Assembly (NCBI RefSeq): GCF_000421345.1
Contig: NZ_ATWV01000008.1
Coordinates: 122,430 to 186,429, forward strand
Source of the DNA: Treponema bryantii NK4A124
GTDB lineage: Bacteria > Spirochaetota > Spirochaetia > Treponematales > Treponemataceae
DNA length: 64,000 nt
Reading direction: 5' to 3'
This document shows positions 1 to 8,398 of this stretch, in pieces. Within the stretch, counting starts at the first letter, position 1; each line of letters begins with the position of its first letter. Both the position numbers and the translations under genes were made by a program. The notes under the pieces were generated by a model, which searched no databases, was not told the origin of the DNA, and was given only the letters and a program-made list of their open reading frames with translations.

Positions 1-2
1 CT

Positions 3-104
3 AAATACGGACTCTGGGGCATTCCGGTTTCTACTTTGATTTGTGCAGCATTACCTGCGCTATGTTATATAATTGCTTTTATTATAATGCTGTGTAAAAG
101 ATAA
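3..104 (+). CDS. C-terminal end of a membrane protein, possibly MATE-type transporter (partial)
   Basis: Frame 3 is open from the window edge to a TAA at 102-104 and encodes about 33 residues containing GLWGIPVSTL followed by a hydrophobic helix and a short basic tail (LCKR). A GxWGI turn followed by a last hydrophobic helix resembles the C-terminus of MATE-family exporters, but only one helix is visible, so the family is a guess. A family A repeat follows two bases after the stop. Confidence 0.4.
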   Translation, partial: KYGLWGIPVSTLICAALPALCYIIAFIIMLCKR

Positions 105-105
105 A

Positions 106-181
106 GTGGTCTCGATACACCGCTTTCGCGGCACTCGACCACCGGTGGTTGAGTAGACACGAAGTGTCGTATCGAAACCAC
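106..181. repeat. Family A palindromic repeat, two arms in inverted orientation
   Basis: Arm 1 has outer stem GTGGTC/GACCAC and inner stem CCGC/GCGG. Arm 2, back to back with it, has inner stem GACAC-GAA-GTGTC. The outer stem of arm 1 differs from the usual GTGGTT/AACCAC at both partners, so pairing is kept. The pair lies between the partial membrane protein and the ASCH gene and ends 16 bases before the ASCH start. Confidence 0.9.
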
Positions 182-197
182 AATTACAGGAACTAAA

Positions 198-650
198 ATG
201 AGTAATATTGACGAATACTGGAACAAATTTATAAAAGAAACAGGCCGCAGCGAAGAAGACCGCTGTGCGGGAGACCTTAATTTTGAAGCAAAAGGCTTTG
301 TAGGTGATGAATTAATTACCCTTGTCCTTACAGACCGCAAAACCGCCTTCTTTACAAGCTGGGCAACCTACACAATAGACCAGGAACCACTTCCTGTTTC
401 GGGAGAGTTGTATGTTGTCCTGGACCGGGCAAATAACCCACGCTGTGTAATAGAAACCCAGAGCGTAGAAATTGTTCCATTCAATGAAGTTACCTGGGAA
501 ATGGCCCGCCTTGAAGGTGAAGATGAAAACCTTGGAGAGTGGAAAGAAAGAAAACAGGAATATCTGGAAGATGAAGGTGCCATTCTCGGCTTTGAGTTTA
601 CACCGGATATAAAGCTGGTATTCCAGACTTTTAAGGTTGTCTACAGATAA
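198..650 (+). CDS. ASCH domain protein
   Basis: This 150-residue soluble acidic protein has the layout of ASCH proteins: a short N-terminal helix (EYWNKF), a strand containing ELITLVLTDRKTAFFTS, a P-x-x-G-x-L turn, VLD-x5-CVIETQSVEIVPFNEV, and the helix LEGEDENLGEWKERKQEYL. ASCH folds resemble PUA domains and are linked to RNA or modified-nucleoside binding; some members hydrolyse N4-acetylcytidine. No substrate can be assigned here. An AGGA sequence lies 8 bases before the ATG. The next gene starts 18 bases after the stop, so the two may be co-transcribed. Confidence 0.75.
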   Translation: MSNIDEYWNKFIKETGRSEEDRCAGDLNFEAKGFVGDELITLVLTDRKTAFFTSWATYTIDQEPLPVSGELYVVLDRANNPRCVIETQSVEIVPFNEVTWEMARLEGEDENLGEWKERKQEYLEDEGAILGFEFTPDIKLVFQTFKVVYR

Positions 651-667
651 CAGTTTTGGAGCATATT

Positions 668-1240
668 ATGAAAAAATCTTTATCATTTGTTTTTGTTATA
701 CTTTTTACCTGCACAGCCCTCTCTGCAAAAGAACGCCTTTTCAGTTTTTCTGCAGGCCTTTCTTCCGGAGTACCCATTTACAGTTCCGGATCTGTTGCAT
801 CCACAGGAACAGAAATCTCAGGAGCCAACCGCATTATTCTTGGTTTGAATGCATATGTAAATATCAATCCCATTAAACAGGTTTCTTTTTATTTTGGAAA
901 CGACACTCTCTGGGATTTAACCTGGAATTCTTCTGAGCATTCACATAAGACCCACGTTTCATTTCCGCTGGGAATAAAGGTTTACCCGGGCCTCGGAGGA
1001 CTTAATGTAGGACTTGCCTACACACTTGGCTTCCGCGCAGATGCAATTAAAACAGATGAAGTAGAATACAACGGAGTTTCTTCCTGGGGTAACGGATTTA
1101 AGTTTCAGGTAGAGTATAACTTTGCACATGAAGGCGGCTCGCAGTACTACCCTTCAGTCGGCGGTTACTGGAACCTTATGCCTCGCGGCAATGATGCTTA
1201 TGATAATTTGATTGTGCTGTATGTAGCAGCGAACTTTTAG
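668..1240 (+). CDS. Putative outer-membrane beta-barrel protein
   Basis: The 190-residue product begins with a signal peptide (MKKSLSFVFVILFTCTALSAK, cleavage expected after the ALSA). The mature part has alternating hydrophobic strands separated by Gly/Asn/Ser turns and ends with an aromatic residue (LYVAANF), as is usual for outer-membrane barrels. It is short for a porin and would fit a small eight- to ten-strand barrel. GGAG lies 8 bases before the ATG at 668. It resembles small treponemal barrel families in size and style, but no family is claimed. The gene converges on rny. Confidence 0.55.
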   Translation: MKKSLSFVFVILFTCTALSAKERLFSFSAGLSSGVPIYSSGSVASTGTEISGANRIILGLNAYVNINPIKQVSFYFGNDTLWDLTWNSSEHSHKTHVSFPLGIKVYPGLGGLNVGLAYTLGFRADAIKTDEVEYNGVSSWGNGFKFQVEYNFAHEGGSQYYPSVGGYWNLMPRGNDAYDNLIVLYVAANF

Positions 1241-1251
1241 CGTTAAAAAAA

Positions 1252-1326
1252 GATTCCCGGGTCAAGCCCGGGAATGACATATTTACGTTAGTGTCATTGT
1301 CCGGCTTGACCGGACAATCTAGACAT
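1252..1326. repeat. Two family B palindromes filling the convergent gap before rny
   Basis: The first (1252-1279) pairs ATTCCCGGG with CCCGGGAAT around the loop TCAAG. The second (1292-1326) pairs TTGTCCGG with CCGGACAA around CTTGA. The second ends on the first base of the reverse-strand rny stop codon. Together they occupy nearly all of the 85-base gap between two convergent stop codons and could act as bidirectional terminators. Confidence 0.9.
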
Positions 1327-2855
1327 TAGCGTGCATATTCCACGATTCGTGTCTCGCGGATCATTGTAAGTCTGATTCTTCCAGGATATCGCAAATCAGT
1401 TTCAATCTGCTTTGCAATATTACGTGCAAGTTCTTTTACATCGCCATCGGCAATCTTCTCGTTATTAACAAGAATGCGGAGCTCACGACCTGCCTGAATA
1501 GCATAGGCCTTTTCAACACCATTAAAGCCTTCGGCAATTGCCTCAAGGTTTTCAAGACGCTTAACATAGTTGTCAATTGTCTCGCGGCGGGCACCTGGAC
1601 GTGCCGCAGAAATAGCATCTGCAATCTGAACAACAACAGCTTCGAGTGATTCTGTTGGAACGTCGTTGTGGTGAGCGGCAATTGCATTAACAATAACCGG
1701 ACTCTCACCCATCTTACGTGCCATTTCAGCACCAACCTCTGCGTGGTTCTGATCGCTGTCTGTTTCAGCTCCCTTACCAATATCATGAAGAATTGCAGCA
1801 CGCTTTGCAACTTCGCGGTCTGCACCAATTTCTGCCGCAATCATGCTGGCAGCCATTGCAACTTCTTTTGAATGGTAAAGAACGTTCTGACCATAACTTG
1901 TACGGAAGTAAAGGCGTCCAAGAGCACGAATTCCGTCGGTATTCATGTTGTGGATTCCCAGGTCGAAAAGGGCTCTTTCACCTTCTTCGTAAATCTTGTT
2001 CTGAATTTCGTGGGTAACCTTCTGAACAATTTCCTCGATTCTGGCCGGATGAATACGTCCGTCAGAAATAAGGCGTTCGAGAGATTCCTTTGCAATTTCC
2101 TTGCGAACCGGGTCAAAACAAGAAATAACTACAGCTTCCGGAGTATCATCAATGATGATGTCTACGCCAGTGAGAGTTTCGAGGGTACGGATGTTGCGGC
2201 CTTCACGACCGATAATGCGTCCTTTCATTTCGTCACTTGGAAGAGAAACTGTGGCTACTGTAATGTCGCTTGTTGTTTCCGGAGCAATACGTTGAATTGT
2301 GGTAACAAGAATGTCTTTTGCTTTCTTTTCTGCAGTAAGCTGAGCTTCCTGCTCGATTTTGTTGATAAGAGCCTGAGCGTCATGACGTGCGTCATTTTCA
2401 AGGTTCTTGATAATCAAATCTTTTGCTTCCTGCTGAGAAAGACCAGAGATTTTTTCAAGTTCCTGACGATAAAGCTCTTCCTGTTTAGAAAGTTCTTCTT
2501 CTCTTTTTACCATTGCAGCTTTTTTATCTGCAAGTTCTTTTTCGTTTTTTTCAAATTCCGCTGCACGCTGATCAAGGAGTTCTTCTTTTTTGTTTACCCT
2601 TGCCTCAAAGCGCTGCACTTCGGCTCTGCGTTCACGGTTCTCCCGCTCCTGCTGATTTCGTTCACGAATGAGCTCATCTTTTGCATTTAACAAAATTTCT
2701 TTTTTCTGTGCTTCTGCCTCGCGAATAGCGTCCTGTTTAACGCGCTCGGCTTTCTGTTCAGAAGCTGTTAATTGAAATCTGGCATAAATCCAGCGAATAA
2801 TCCATCCAAGAACAATTCCAGCAACAGGGAGAACTATGTACAACACGATGTTCAT
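1326..2855 (-). CDS. rny: Ribonuclease Y
   Basis: This 509-residue protein has the standard RNase Y layout: an N-terminal membrane helix (residues about 2-22), a long charged coiled coil (about 25-190), a KH domain with GRIIGREGRNIRTLE (about 210-270), and an HD domain with ILHDIGK (about 350-440). RNase Y is a membrane-tethered endoribonuclease that starts mRNA decay in bacteria lacking RNase E. Length matches the family. The ATG at 2855 has GGAG 7 bases upstream. A strong promoter (TTGACA-17-TAGAAT) lies just upstream, so the gene is probably transcribed alone. Confidence 0.97.
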   Translation of the reverse strand: MNIVLYIVLPVAGIVLGWIIRWIYARFQLTASEQKAERVKQDAIREAEAQKKEILLNAKDELIRERNQQERENRERRAEVQRFEARVNKKEELLDQRAAEFEKNEKELADKKAAMVKREEELSKQEELYRQELEKISGLSQQEAKDLIIKNLENDARHDAQALINKIEQEAQLTAEKKAKDILVTTIQRIAPETTSDITVATVSLPSDEMKGRIIGREGRNIRTLETLTGVDIIIDDTPEAVVISCFDPVRKEIAKESLERLISDGRIHPARIEEIVQKVTHEIQNKIYEEGERALFDLGIHNMNTDGIRALGRLYFRTSYGQNVLYHSKEVAMAASMIAAEIGADREVAKRAAILHDIGKGAETDSDQNHAEVGAEMARKMGESPVIVNAIAAHHNDVPTESLEAVVVQIADAISAARPGARRETIDNYVKRLENLEAIAEGFNGVEKAYAIQAGRELRILVNNEKIADGDVKELARNIAKQIETDLRYPGRIRLTMIRETRIVEYAR

Positions 2856-2897
2856 ACTTCACTCCTATTGTAAAATTTTTAGAATAGTTCAGATTCC

Positions 2898-2926
2898 ATT
2901 CTACTATAAGAAGAGAGTGATGTCAA
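2898..2926 (-). promoter_or_regulatory. Sigma70-type promoter of rny
   Basis: On the minus strand, TTGACA (2921-2926) and TAGAAT (2898-2903) are separated by 17 bases, leaving a leader of about 35 bases before the rny ATG. Confidence 0.8.
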
Positions 2927-2947
2927 ATTGATTTTCTACTATAAAAT

Positions 2948-3023
2948 GTGGTTTCGATACGCCAGCTTCGCAGGCTACTCAACCACCGGTGATTGAGTAG
3001 GCCGAAGGCCGTATCGAAATCAC
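2948..3023. repeat. Family A repeat pair overlapping the lptB stop codon
   Basis: Arm 1 has outer stem GTGGTT/AACCAC and inner stem GCCAGC-TTC-GCAGGC with one A-A mismatch. Arm 2 has outer stem GTGATT/AATCAC and inner stem GGCC-GAA-GGCC. The G-to-A and C-to-T changes in arm 2 compensate each other. The reverse-strand lptB TGA (3020-3022) lies inside arm 2. Confidence 0.9.
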
Positions 3024-3766
3024 ATACTGAAATCTTTACCCAGGTAGATCTCGCGGGCTACTTCACTGTCCAGAATCTCTTGTTTTGAGCCCTGAATCAT
3101 GATTGTTCCCTGGTTTACAATAATGGCTCGGTCTGTAATTTCCAGAGTATCGCGTACGTTATGGTCTGTAATAAGGATTCCTATGCCTCTTTTTGCCAGC
3201 AGACGTATCATGCTTTTGATATCAGCTACGGCAATAGGGTCAATTCCGGCAAAAGGCTCGTCCAGAAGCAGGAATTTTGGCTCCATTGCAAGGGAACGGG
3301 CAATTTCTGTACGACGGCGCTCACCACCGGAAAGAGTAAAGGCCTTCTGCTTGCGGATGCGGCCGATAGAAAACTCTTCTATAAGAGATTCCAGACGATA
3401 TTTTTTTTCTTCTTTTGTAAGGTCACGGCGGGTTTCCAGAATAGACCAGATATTTTCTTCTACAGTGAACTTGCGGAATACAGAAGGCTCCTGCGGCAGG
3501 TAAGCAATGCCAAGGCGGGCTCTTTTATACATAGGAAGGCCGGTTAAACACTGGTCATCAAGAAAAACATCACCGGCAGTAGGTTTATAAAAGCCTACAA
3601 CCATATAGAAAGTAGTTGTTTTTCCGGCTCCGTTTGGTCCAAGAAGGCCCAGAACCTCACCCATCTGCATTGAAAATTCAACACCACGTACAACCTTTTT
3701 ATGACCAAACTGTTTGTAGAGGCTGGTTACGCGGAGAGTGTGTCCTGTATCAGTATTTTCCATCAT
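3020..3766 (-). CDS. lptB: LPS-export-type ABC transporter ATPase LptB
   Basis: The 248-residue ATPase has Walker A GPNGAGKTT, Q-loop LPQEPSVF, signature LSGGERRR, Walker B FLLLDEPFAG and switch His in LITDHN, in the spacing typical of LptB/LivF-type subunits. LptB powers extraction of an envelope glycolipid by the LptFG core. Its start overlaps the stop of the LptA-like gene by four bases (ATGA), giving an lptC-lptA-lptB order on this strand. Treponemes studied so far lack classical lipid A, so the cargo is uncertain. The stop codon lies in a family A repeat. Confidence 0.93.
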   Translation of the reverse strand: MMENTDTGHTLRVTSLYKQFGHKKVVRGVEFSMQMGEVLGLLGPNGAGKTTTFYMVVGFYKPTAGDVFLDDQCLTGLPMYKRARLGIAYLPQEPSVFRKFTVEENIWSILETRRDLTKEEKKYRLESLIEEFSIGRIRKQKAFTLSGGERRRTEIARSLAMEPKFLLLDEPFAGIDPIAVADIKSMIRLLAKRGIGILITDHNVRDTLEITDRAIIVNQGTIMIQGSKQEILDSEVAREIYLGKDFSM

Positions 3767-4539
3767 TCTGCTGCCCCCTCTTTCTCAGCCTCTGCTGCAC
3801 CAGTTGAATCTGCTGAATCTGCGGCGCCATCTTCTGCAGCCGCATCTTCTGCCGGGCCCTCAGTGTCCGCAGCTTCTTCTCCTTCCGCAGCTTCTTCTTC
3901 AGGCTCTTTAGTTTCTGTTACCTTACCCTTCACGTTTCCGCCAAGAGTAATATCCTGAGTATTCATATCCAGAGTAATGTTCTGGGCACGGAATACATCT
4001 TCCTTCTGTCTAACCTGAGCGTTGCCCGAAAGCTCCAGCATCTGTGTGTTTTTATAGTAAATTGCGTAAGAGCCGGAACAAATATTGTCTTTTTGTGTAA
4101 GACGAATCTGAATCTGAAGAATTGCAATTTCAGTATCCTGATTATATTCGATAATCTGAGATTCAGCCCTTACATCATTATCCTTATCATCAAGTTTAAC
4201 GTTGCCTTTGAGAATGGCAATTTTTGTCGTGCGGTCGTACTCAAGAGCGTCGCAGGTAAAATCCATGTTAGACTTTGTATTTTTACCGGTAATGCTGCCG
4301 CTGGCCTTTATGTAGCGGTAATTGTCTCCCGAAAGCTCAACTTCATCTGCCTGAATTTCCATAGATTCAGTTTTGATATAGGCATTGCCCGAAAGATTTG
4401 TTGTTGTGTTAGAGTTGCCGGCCTGACCCGTCATACGGTTTGCAGAAAAGACAATTTTTTCGGCAAAAAGAGAACTGGCCGCAAAAAGTACAAAAAAGAG
4501 AGAAGTAAAAACTGTTTTAATATATTTTTTATTCAACAT
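3763..4539 (-). CDS. lptA: LptA/OstA-like periplasmic protein with acidic tail
   Basis: The 258-residue product has a signal peptide (residues 1-26, ending LFAEK) followed by OstA-type repeats: VFSANRMTGQAG, MEIQADEVELSGD, NMDFTCDALEYD and DVRAESQIIEYN, in which short strands alternate with SGNA/KGNV turns. LptA forms the beta-jellyroll bridge between inner and outer membrane. Unusually, the last 50 residues are an Ala/Glu/Asp-rich tail (EAAEGEEAADTEG and onward) unlikely to be part of the bridge fold. The gene overlaps lptB by four bases downstream and the LptC-like gene by 11 bases upstream. Confidence 0.8.
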   Translation of the reverse strand: MLNKKYIKTVFTSLFFVLFAASSLFAEKIVFSANRMTGQAGNSNTTTNLSGNAYIKTESMEIQADEVELSGDNYRYIKASGSITGKNTKSNMDFTCDALEYDRTTKIAILKGNVKLDDKDNDVRAESQIIEYNQDTEIAILQIQIRLTQKDNICSGSYAIYYKNTQMLELSGNAQVRQKEDVFRAQNITLDMNTQDITLGGNVKGKVTETKEPEEEAAEGEEAADTEGPAEDAAAEDGAADSADSTGAAEAEKEGAAE

Positions 4540-5218
4540 TTTCTAAATTATCTTTTTCGCCGGTTTCGCCATTTTCATCAGGCTGATTTTCTACAGGGGC
4601 ATCTTCTTTTTCATCGTTTGTTTCTATAGTACCTGTAATATTACCGCGGAAAGAAAACTTTTTACTTATTCCGCTTGCAGAAAAACCGCTGCCTCTCATT
4701 ATTGTATCATCTTTTTCGATTTTTACCATATCGCTGCGGCCGCTTGTAAGCTGTTCTGTAGCACCATCCCACTTAAGGACATTTGCAAAAAAGCGCATCT
4801 TTTCCGGCACGTTGTAAACATTTATATCATCATAAAGTTCGTAAACCTTTTTTCCGCTGTCTGCAAAAATGATTCCGCAGGAACCTTCGGTTTCGGTCTT
4901 GCCTTCTTTATCATAGGAAATAAAGGAGATATCTTTGCCGTAGCTTTCGTTGGTATCTTTATACTGTTCCAGGGTTGCGGCAGTAACCTCAAGACTTGGC
5001 TGCATATCTTCGTAGCGGATCATTTTTGTGTCCTCAAAAACAAATTCCGGAACACGGTCTTCTGCTTTTACCGTTTCGGAATATTTTAAAGAACAGGATG
5101 TAAGGAGGATAAATGAAATGAGAAGTATAGGATGCTGAAACAAGTTCAGCATGACACGAAAACTGTCATCCCGAACTTGTTTCGGGATCTTCTTAGAAAT
5201 CCTGTTTAATTTTTTCAA
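4529..5218 (-). CDS. LptC-like lipoprotein with repeat-derived N-terminus
   Basis: The body (from about residue 45) matches the LptC/YrbK pattern: an acidic stretch, VPEFVFEDTKMIRYED, a central beta region and the motif GSGFSASGISKKFSFRGNITGTI, continued by an acidic tail. It sits directly upstream of lptA and lptB. A lipobox LLTSC occurs at about residue 42. The ATG at 5218 overlaps the end of the acyl-CoA synthetase gene and would add residues encoded by two family D repeats (IPKQVRDD and MLNLFQHP). A start at 5152, MLNLFQHPILL, would give a normal 20-residue lipoprotein signal whose first residues come from the repeat. I favour the shorter form. Confidence 0.7.
   Translation of the reverse strand: MKKLNRISKKIPKQVRDDSFRVMLNLFQHPILLISFILLTSCSLKYSETVKAEDRVPEFVFEDTKMIRYEDMQPSLEVTAATLEQYKDTNESYGKDISFISYDKEGKTETEGSCGIIFADSGKKVYELYDDINVYNVPEKMRFFANVLKWDGATEQLTSGRSDMVKIEKDDTIMRGSGFSASGISKKFSFRGNITGTIETNDEKEDAPVENQPDENGETGEKDNLENVE
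5131..5189. repeat. Two family D palindromes inside the LptC-like reading frame
   Basis: The copy at 5131-5155 pairs ATGCTGAA with TTCAGCAT around ACAAG. The copy at 5165-5189 pairs ATCCCGAA with TTCGGGAT around CTTGT. Both are translated if the LptC-like protein starts at 5218. The second lies within a few bases of the acyl-CoA synthetase stop at 5193. Confidence 0.9.
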
Positions 5219-6905
5219 GATCTTTACCCTTGTCTTTTTCGCGGATTTCTACGCGGCGGATTTTTCCACTTATAGTCTTTGGAAGTTCATCTACAAATTC
5301 ATAAATTCGAGGAATCTTATACATGGCAGTATTTTCTTTTGCGAATGTAGAAATTTCAACTTCCATCTCTTTTTTGTCTTTGTCTGCATAAGCCGGAACA
5401 AGAACAATAGTTGCCTTTACAATCTGGCCGCGTTTTGCATCTTCAACACCGGTAACGGCGCATTCCATTACAGCCGGATGCTTCTGCAAAATTGATTCAA
5501 CCTCAAAAGGAGAGATTCTGTAGCCGGAAGATTTAATGATGTCATCCTTGCGGCCGACGAACCAGATGTAGCCGTCGTCGTCGCGGTAAACATTATCACC
5601 TGTATGATAGAAACCGCCGTCAAATGCTTCGGCAGTAAGAGAAATGTCTTTGTGATAGCCGGTGAGCAGACCAAAAGGATGGCCCTGATCAACGTGAATG
5701 CAAAGCTCACCCACTTCTCCGTTTGGAACAGGCTTATCGTTAGGATTCAAAATTTCAACATCGTAAGCAGGACTTGGGCGGCCCATAGAACCAGGCTTTA
5801 CAGGAGAATCTGCAAAGTCCATAAAGTTTCCGCAGATTACAGCAGATTCAGACTGACCGTAGCCTTCGTAAATGCGCTTGCCTGTCTGCTCCAGCCACTT
5901 GTCGTAAACTTCATCATTCAAAGCTTCGCCGGCTGTAGAGAAGCGGCGGCACTTGCTCAAATCATACTTTGAAAGATCCTGACGAACCAGGAAGCGGTAA
6001 ACTGTAGGAGGAGCACAGAAGGTTGTAAGACCGTACTTAGAAATCAGGGTCAGCATCTTATCCGGCTTGAGCATGTTCATATCGTAAACAAACTGAGCTG
6101 TACCGCAGATCCACTGACCGTAAATCTTACCCCAGCTGGCCTTAGCCCATCCGGTTTCTGCAATTGTAAGGTGAAGGCCGTCATCAACAACACCGTGCCA
6201 GTACTTGGCAGTAATAATGTGACCGATCGGATAAGTAAAATCATGCAGAACCATTTTAGGATAGCCCGAAGTACCTGATGTAAAATACATGAGCATAGGA
6301 TCTGAATTATGAGTTGCAGCCTCTCCTACAGGGCGAGGGAACTCAGGATCAATCTGTTCGTATTCTTTATGGAAGTTAATCCAGCCGGTGCGGTCAGGAC
6401 CTACAGTAACAAGATATTTTACAGTAGGAGACTTTACCATAGCCTTTTCAATTTCTTCCTGAACGTGTGGATTATCGTAAGAAATAATCATCTTAACGTC
6501 TGCAGCATTTGTTCGGTATTCAATATCAGATTTTAAAAGCTGGTCAGAAGCGGCAATTGCAACTGCACCAATTCTGTGAAGGGCAGGCAAAAGGAACCAC
6601 CACTCGTAACGGCGGCGCAGCATAAGCATAACCATGTCGCCCTTTTTGATTCCCTTGAGGGTAAGCCAGTAAGCGGCACGCTTTGATTCGCGGGAAATAT
6701 CAGCGAAGGTAAAAACCTTTGCCTCATTTGAATTATCATCAATCCATACAAGAGCGCGCTTATCCGGACATTCGCGGGCATAGCGGTCTACAATGTCATA
6801 GGCAAAGTTGAAGTTTTCTGGAGCCTGAAGGCGGCAATTAGCCTTAAGATCCTCATAAGAAGTATACTCTCTGTAATCCTTTATATATTCATGGGCAAAA
6901 TTCAT
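5193..6905 (-). CDS. AMP-forming acyl-CoA synthetase (acetyl/medium-chain type)
   Basis: This 570-residue adenylate-forming enzyme contains the P-loop motif YFTSGTSGYPKMV (about residue 207-219), YEGYGQSES (A5 region), YHTGDNVYRDDDGYIWFVGRKDD (A7-A8) and the C-terminal catalytic lysine motif PKTISGKIRR. It would activate a carboxylic acid to acyl-AMP and then acyl-CoA; WYWW-like N-terminal features (YEWWFLLPAL) are seen in the ACSM-like branch, so a short or medium-chain acid is more likely than acetate, but this is inference. The ATG has a GGGGTGG ribosome site. The stop overlaps the LptC-like gene start. Confidence 0.9.
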   Translation of the reverse strand: MNFAHEYIKDYREYTSYEDLKANCRLQAPENFNFAYDIVDRYARECPDKRALVWIDDNSNEAKVFTFADISRESKRAAYWLTLKGIKKGDMVMLMLRRRYEWWFLLPALHRIGAVAIAASDQLLKSDIEYRTNAADVKMIISYDNPHVQEEIEKAMVKSPTVKYLVTVGPDRTGWINFHKEYEQIDPEFPRPVGEAATHNSDPMLMYFTSGTSGYPKMVLHDFTYPIGHIITAKYWHGVVDDGLHLTIAETGWAKASWGKIYGQWICGTAQFVYDMNMLKPDKMLTLISKYGLTTFCAPPTVYRFLVRQDLSKYDLSKCRRFSTAGEALNDEVYDKWLEQTGKRIYEGYGQSESAVICGNFMDFADSPVKPGSMGRPSPAYDVEILNPNDKPVPNGEVGELCIHVDQGHPFGLLTGYHKDISLTAEAFDGGFYHTGDNVYRDDDGYIWFVGRKDDIIKSSGYRISPFEVESILQKHPAVMECAVTGVEDAKRGQIVKATIVLVPAYADKDKKEMEVEISTFAKENTAMYKIPRIYEFVDELPKTISGKIRRVEIREKDKGKDLEKIKQDF

Positions 6906-6988
6906 GTGCCACCCCTTTTTGTTCTCCGTGTGTTCAGTATATTATGACATTATAGAATTTTTTGTCAACATATACTATAATAGAAGAA

Positions 6989-7717
6989 ATGAAACATTCG
7001 GCTCTGGCGGCTTTTTTTGCCGTCCTTTTTTTTACAATAACACTTTCCGCCTGCAAAAGTTACCCGGCTGCTTTTGAAGTTGCAAAATTCATAAATCAAA
7101 ATGAAAATGGCGTTACTTATATAGAAGGAGATTCATTTTTTGTAGTAATGCCGGAAGAAATCACCGACACCCCCGGAATCATCTTTTATCCGGGCGGACT
7201 GGTTGAATATCAGGCCTACCTCCCCCTTATGGAAAAACTTGCCCGCAAGGGAGCCTTCTGCATTCTTGTAAAAATGCCTTTTGATTTTGCTTTTTTTGAT
7301 TTTGGAGCAGCGGGAAGGTATATGAAGCTTTATCCGCAGATTGATAGATGGTACATGGCCGGCCACTCCCTGGGCGGTGCAATGGCAGCATCTTATATTT
7401 CTCGTCATGAGGAAGATTTTGAAGGACTGATTCTTCTGGCCGCTTATTCAACTCACGACATCTCCGAAGAAAAACTCAAGGTACTTTCGATTTACGGCAG
7501 CAATGACGGGGTTTTGAATAAATCACATTATCAGAAATACCGCAGAAACCTGCCTGCTGTTGGCAAGGGACTTACAGAAATTATAATCGAAGGCGGAAAC
7601 CATGCTCAGTTTGCAAGCTACGGAGCTCAGAAGGGAGACTACATGTCGGAAATTACTCCGGACGAGCAGCAGGAAAAAACTGCAGAAGAAATTGCAGAAT
7701 GGATTGGCTTAAAATGA
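6989..7717 (+). CDS. Alpha/beta-hydrolase lipoprotein
   Basis: The 242-residue product starts with MKHSALAAFFAVLFFTITLSAC, a lipoprotein signal with lipobox LSAC. The mature enzyme has the oxyanion segment FYPGGLVEY, the nucleophile elbow GHSLGG (about residue 135), an acid-region strand LSIYGSNDGVLN and the histidine in GGNHAQF. This is the Ser-Asp-His triad of the dienelactone-hydrolase-like group; the substrate is unknown. I chose the ATG at 6989 because a TATAAT ends seven bases before it and the longer in-frame form would start upstream of the promoter. The stop overlaps the DTW gene ATG. Confidence 0.8.
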   Translation: MKHSALAAFFAVLFFTITLSACKSYPAAFEVAKFINQNENGVTYIEGDSFFVVMPEEITDTPGIIFYPGGLVEYQAYLPLMEKLARKGAFCILVKMPFDFAFFDFGAAGRYMKLYPQIDRWYMAGHSLGGAMAASYISRHEEDFEGLILLAAYSTHDISEEKLKVLSIYGSNDGVLNKSHYQKYRRNLPAVGKGLTEIIIEGGNHAQFASYGAQKGDYMSEITPDEQQEKTAEEIAEWIGLK

Positions 7718-8397
7718 GTGAAATGTGTTACAAATGCTTCAAGCCAAAATCAGCCTGCCTCTGCTCCTACACAAAGGAGATTGACCCGGGCATTAAGTTT
7801 GTGCTTTTGATGCACCATAAGGAAGCAAAAAGACAGAGAACTGGAACCGGTCACATTGCAAAGATTTCCCTTAAAGACGCAGAGATTCTTGTAGGCTTTG
7901 AGTTTGAACATAACAAAAGACTTCAGGAGCTTCTGGCAGACCCTCAGTATTTTCCGGTGATGATGTACCCCGGAGAAGATGCGTGGACGGCTAAACGGGA
8001 AGGCTTTGGCCAGGCACTGGCCGGCAAAAAACTGCTGGTTTTGATTTTGGACTCCACCTGGTTTTGTGCCCGAAAATTGATTGAGCATAATCCTTTTTTG
8101 CTTAAGCTGCCACGGTTGTCGTTTTACGGCGACTACCGTTCCATTTTTACCTTTAAGCACGAACCGCGCCCCGAATATATTTCTACAGTTGAATCCTGTT
8201 ATTATCTGATTAAAGAGCTGCAGAGTGCCGGCCTGTGCGATGCCAGCGTAGATCCCGAGCCCATGATGAACGCCTTTAAGCAGATGATTAAGTTTCAGCT
8301 GCAGGCGGAAAACGAGCGGATTCTGGGGATTCGGCCTAATAGTCATAGCTACGACGCTAAGTATAATAAGATTAGAGAGATTCCAACTTTTGAATAA
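7714..8397 (+). CDS. DTW domain protein (tRNA-uridine aminocarboxypropyltransferase family)
   Basis: The 227-residue protein begins with a CxxC-x6-CxC zinc-like cluster (MCYKCFKPKSACLC) and contains the family motif LILDSTWFCARKLIEHNP, followed by YRSIFTFKHEPRPEYISTVE. DTW proteins such as E. coli TapT transfer the aminocarboxypropyl group of SAM to uridine (acp3U) in tRNA. The ATG at 7714 overlaps the preceding stop in an ATGA junction, so the two genes are probably co-transcribed. The assignment to the DTW family is firm; the modified tRNA position is not determinable. Confidence 0.88.
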   Translation: MSEMCYKCFKPKSACLCSYTKEIDPGIKFVLLMHHKEAKRQRTGTGHIAKISLKDAEILVGFEFEHNKRLQELLADPQYFPVMMYPGEDAWTAKREGFGQALAGKKLLVLILDSTWFCARKLIEHNPFLLKLPRLSFYGDYRSIFTFKHEPRPEYISTVESCYYLIKELQSAGLCDASVDPEPMMNAFKQMIKFQLQAENERILGIRPNSHSYDAKYNKIREIPTFE

Positions 8398-8398
8398 C

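Noticed and set aside
1872..2690. Long open frame antisense to rny
   Set aside because: Phe/Cys-rich product with no start signal; an antisense shadow of a well-supported gene.
3763..3915. Acidic tail of the LptA-like protein as a repeat insertion
   Set aside because: It is Ala/Glu-rich but matches none of the palindrome families; more likely ordinary low-complexity expansion.
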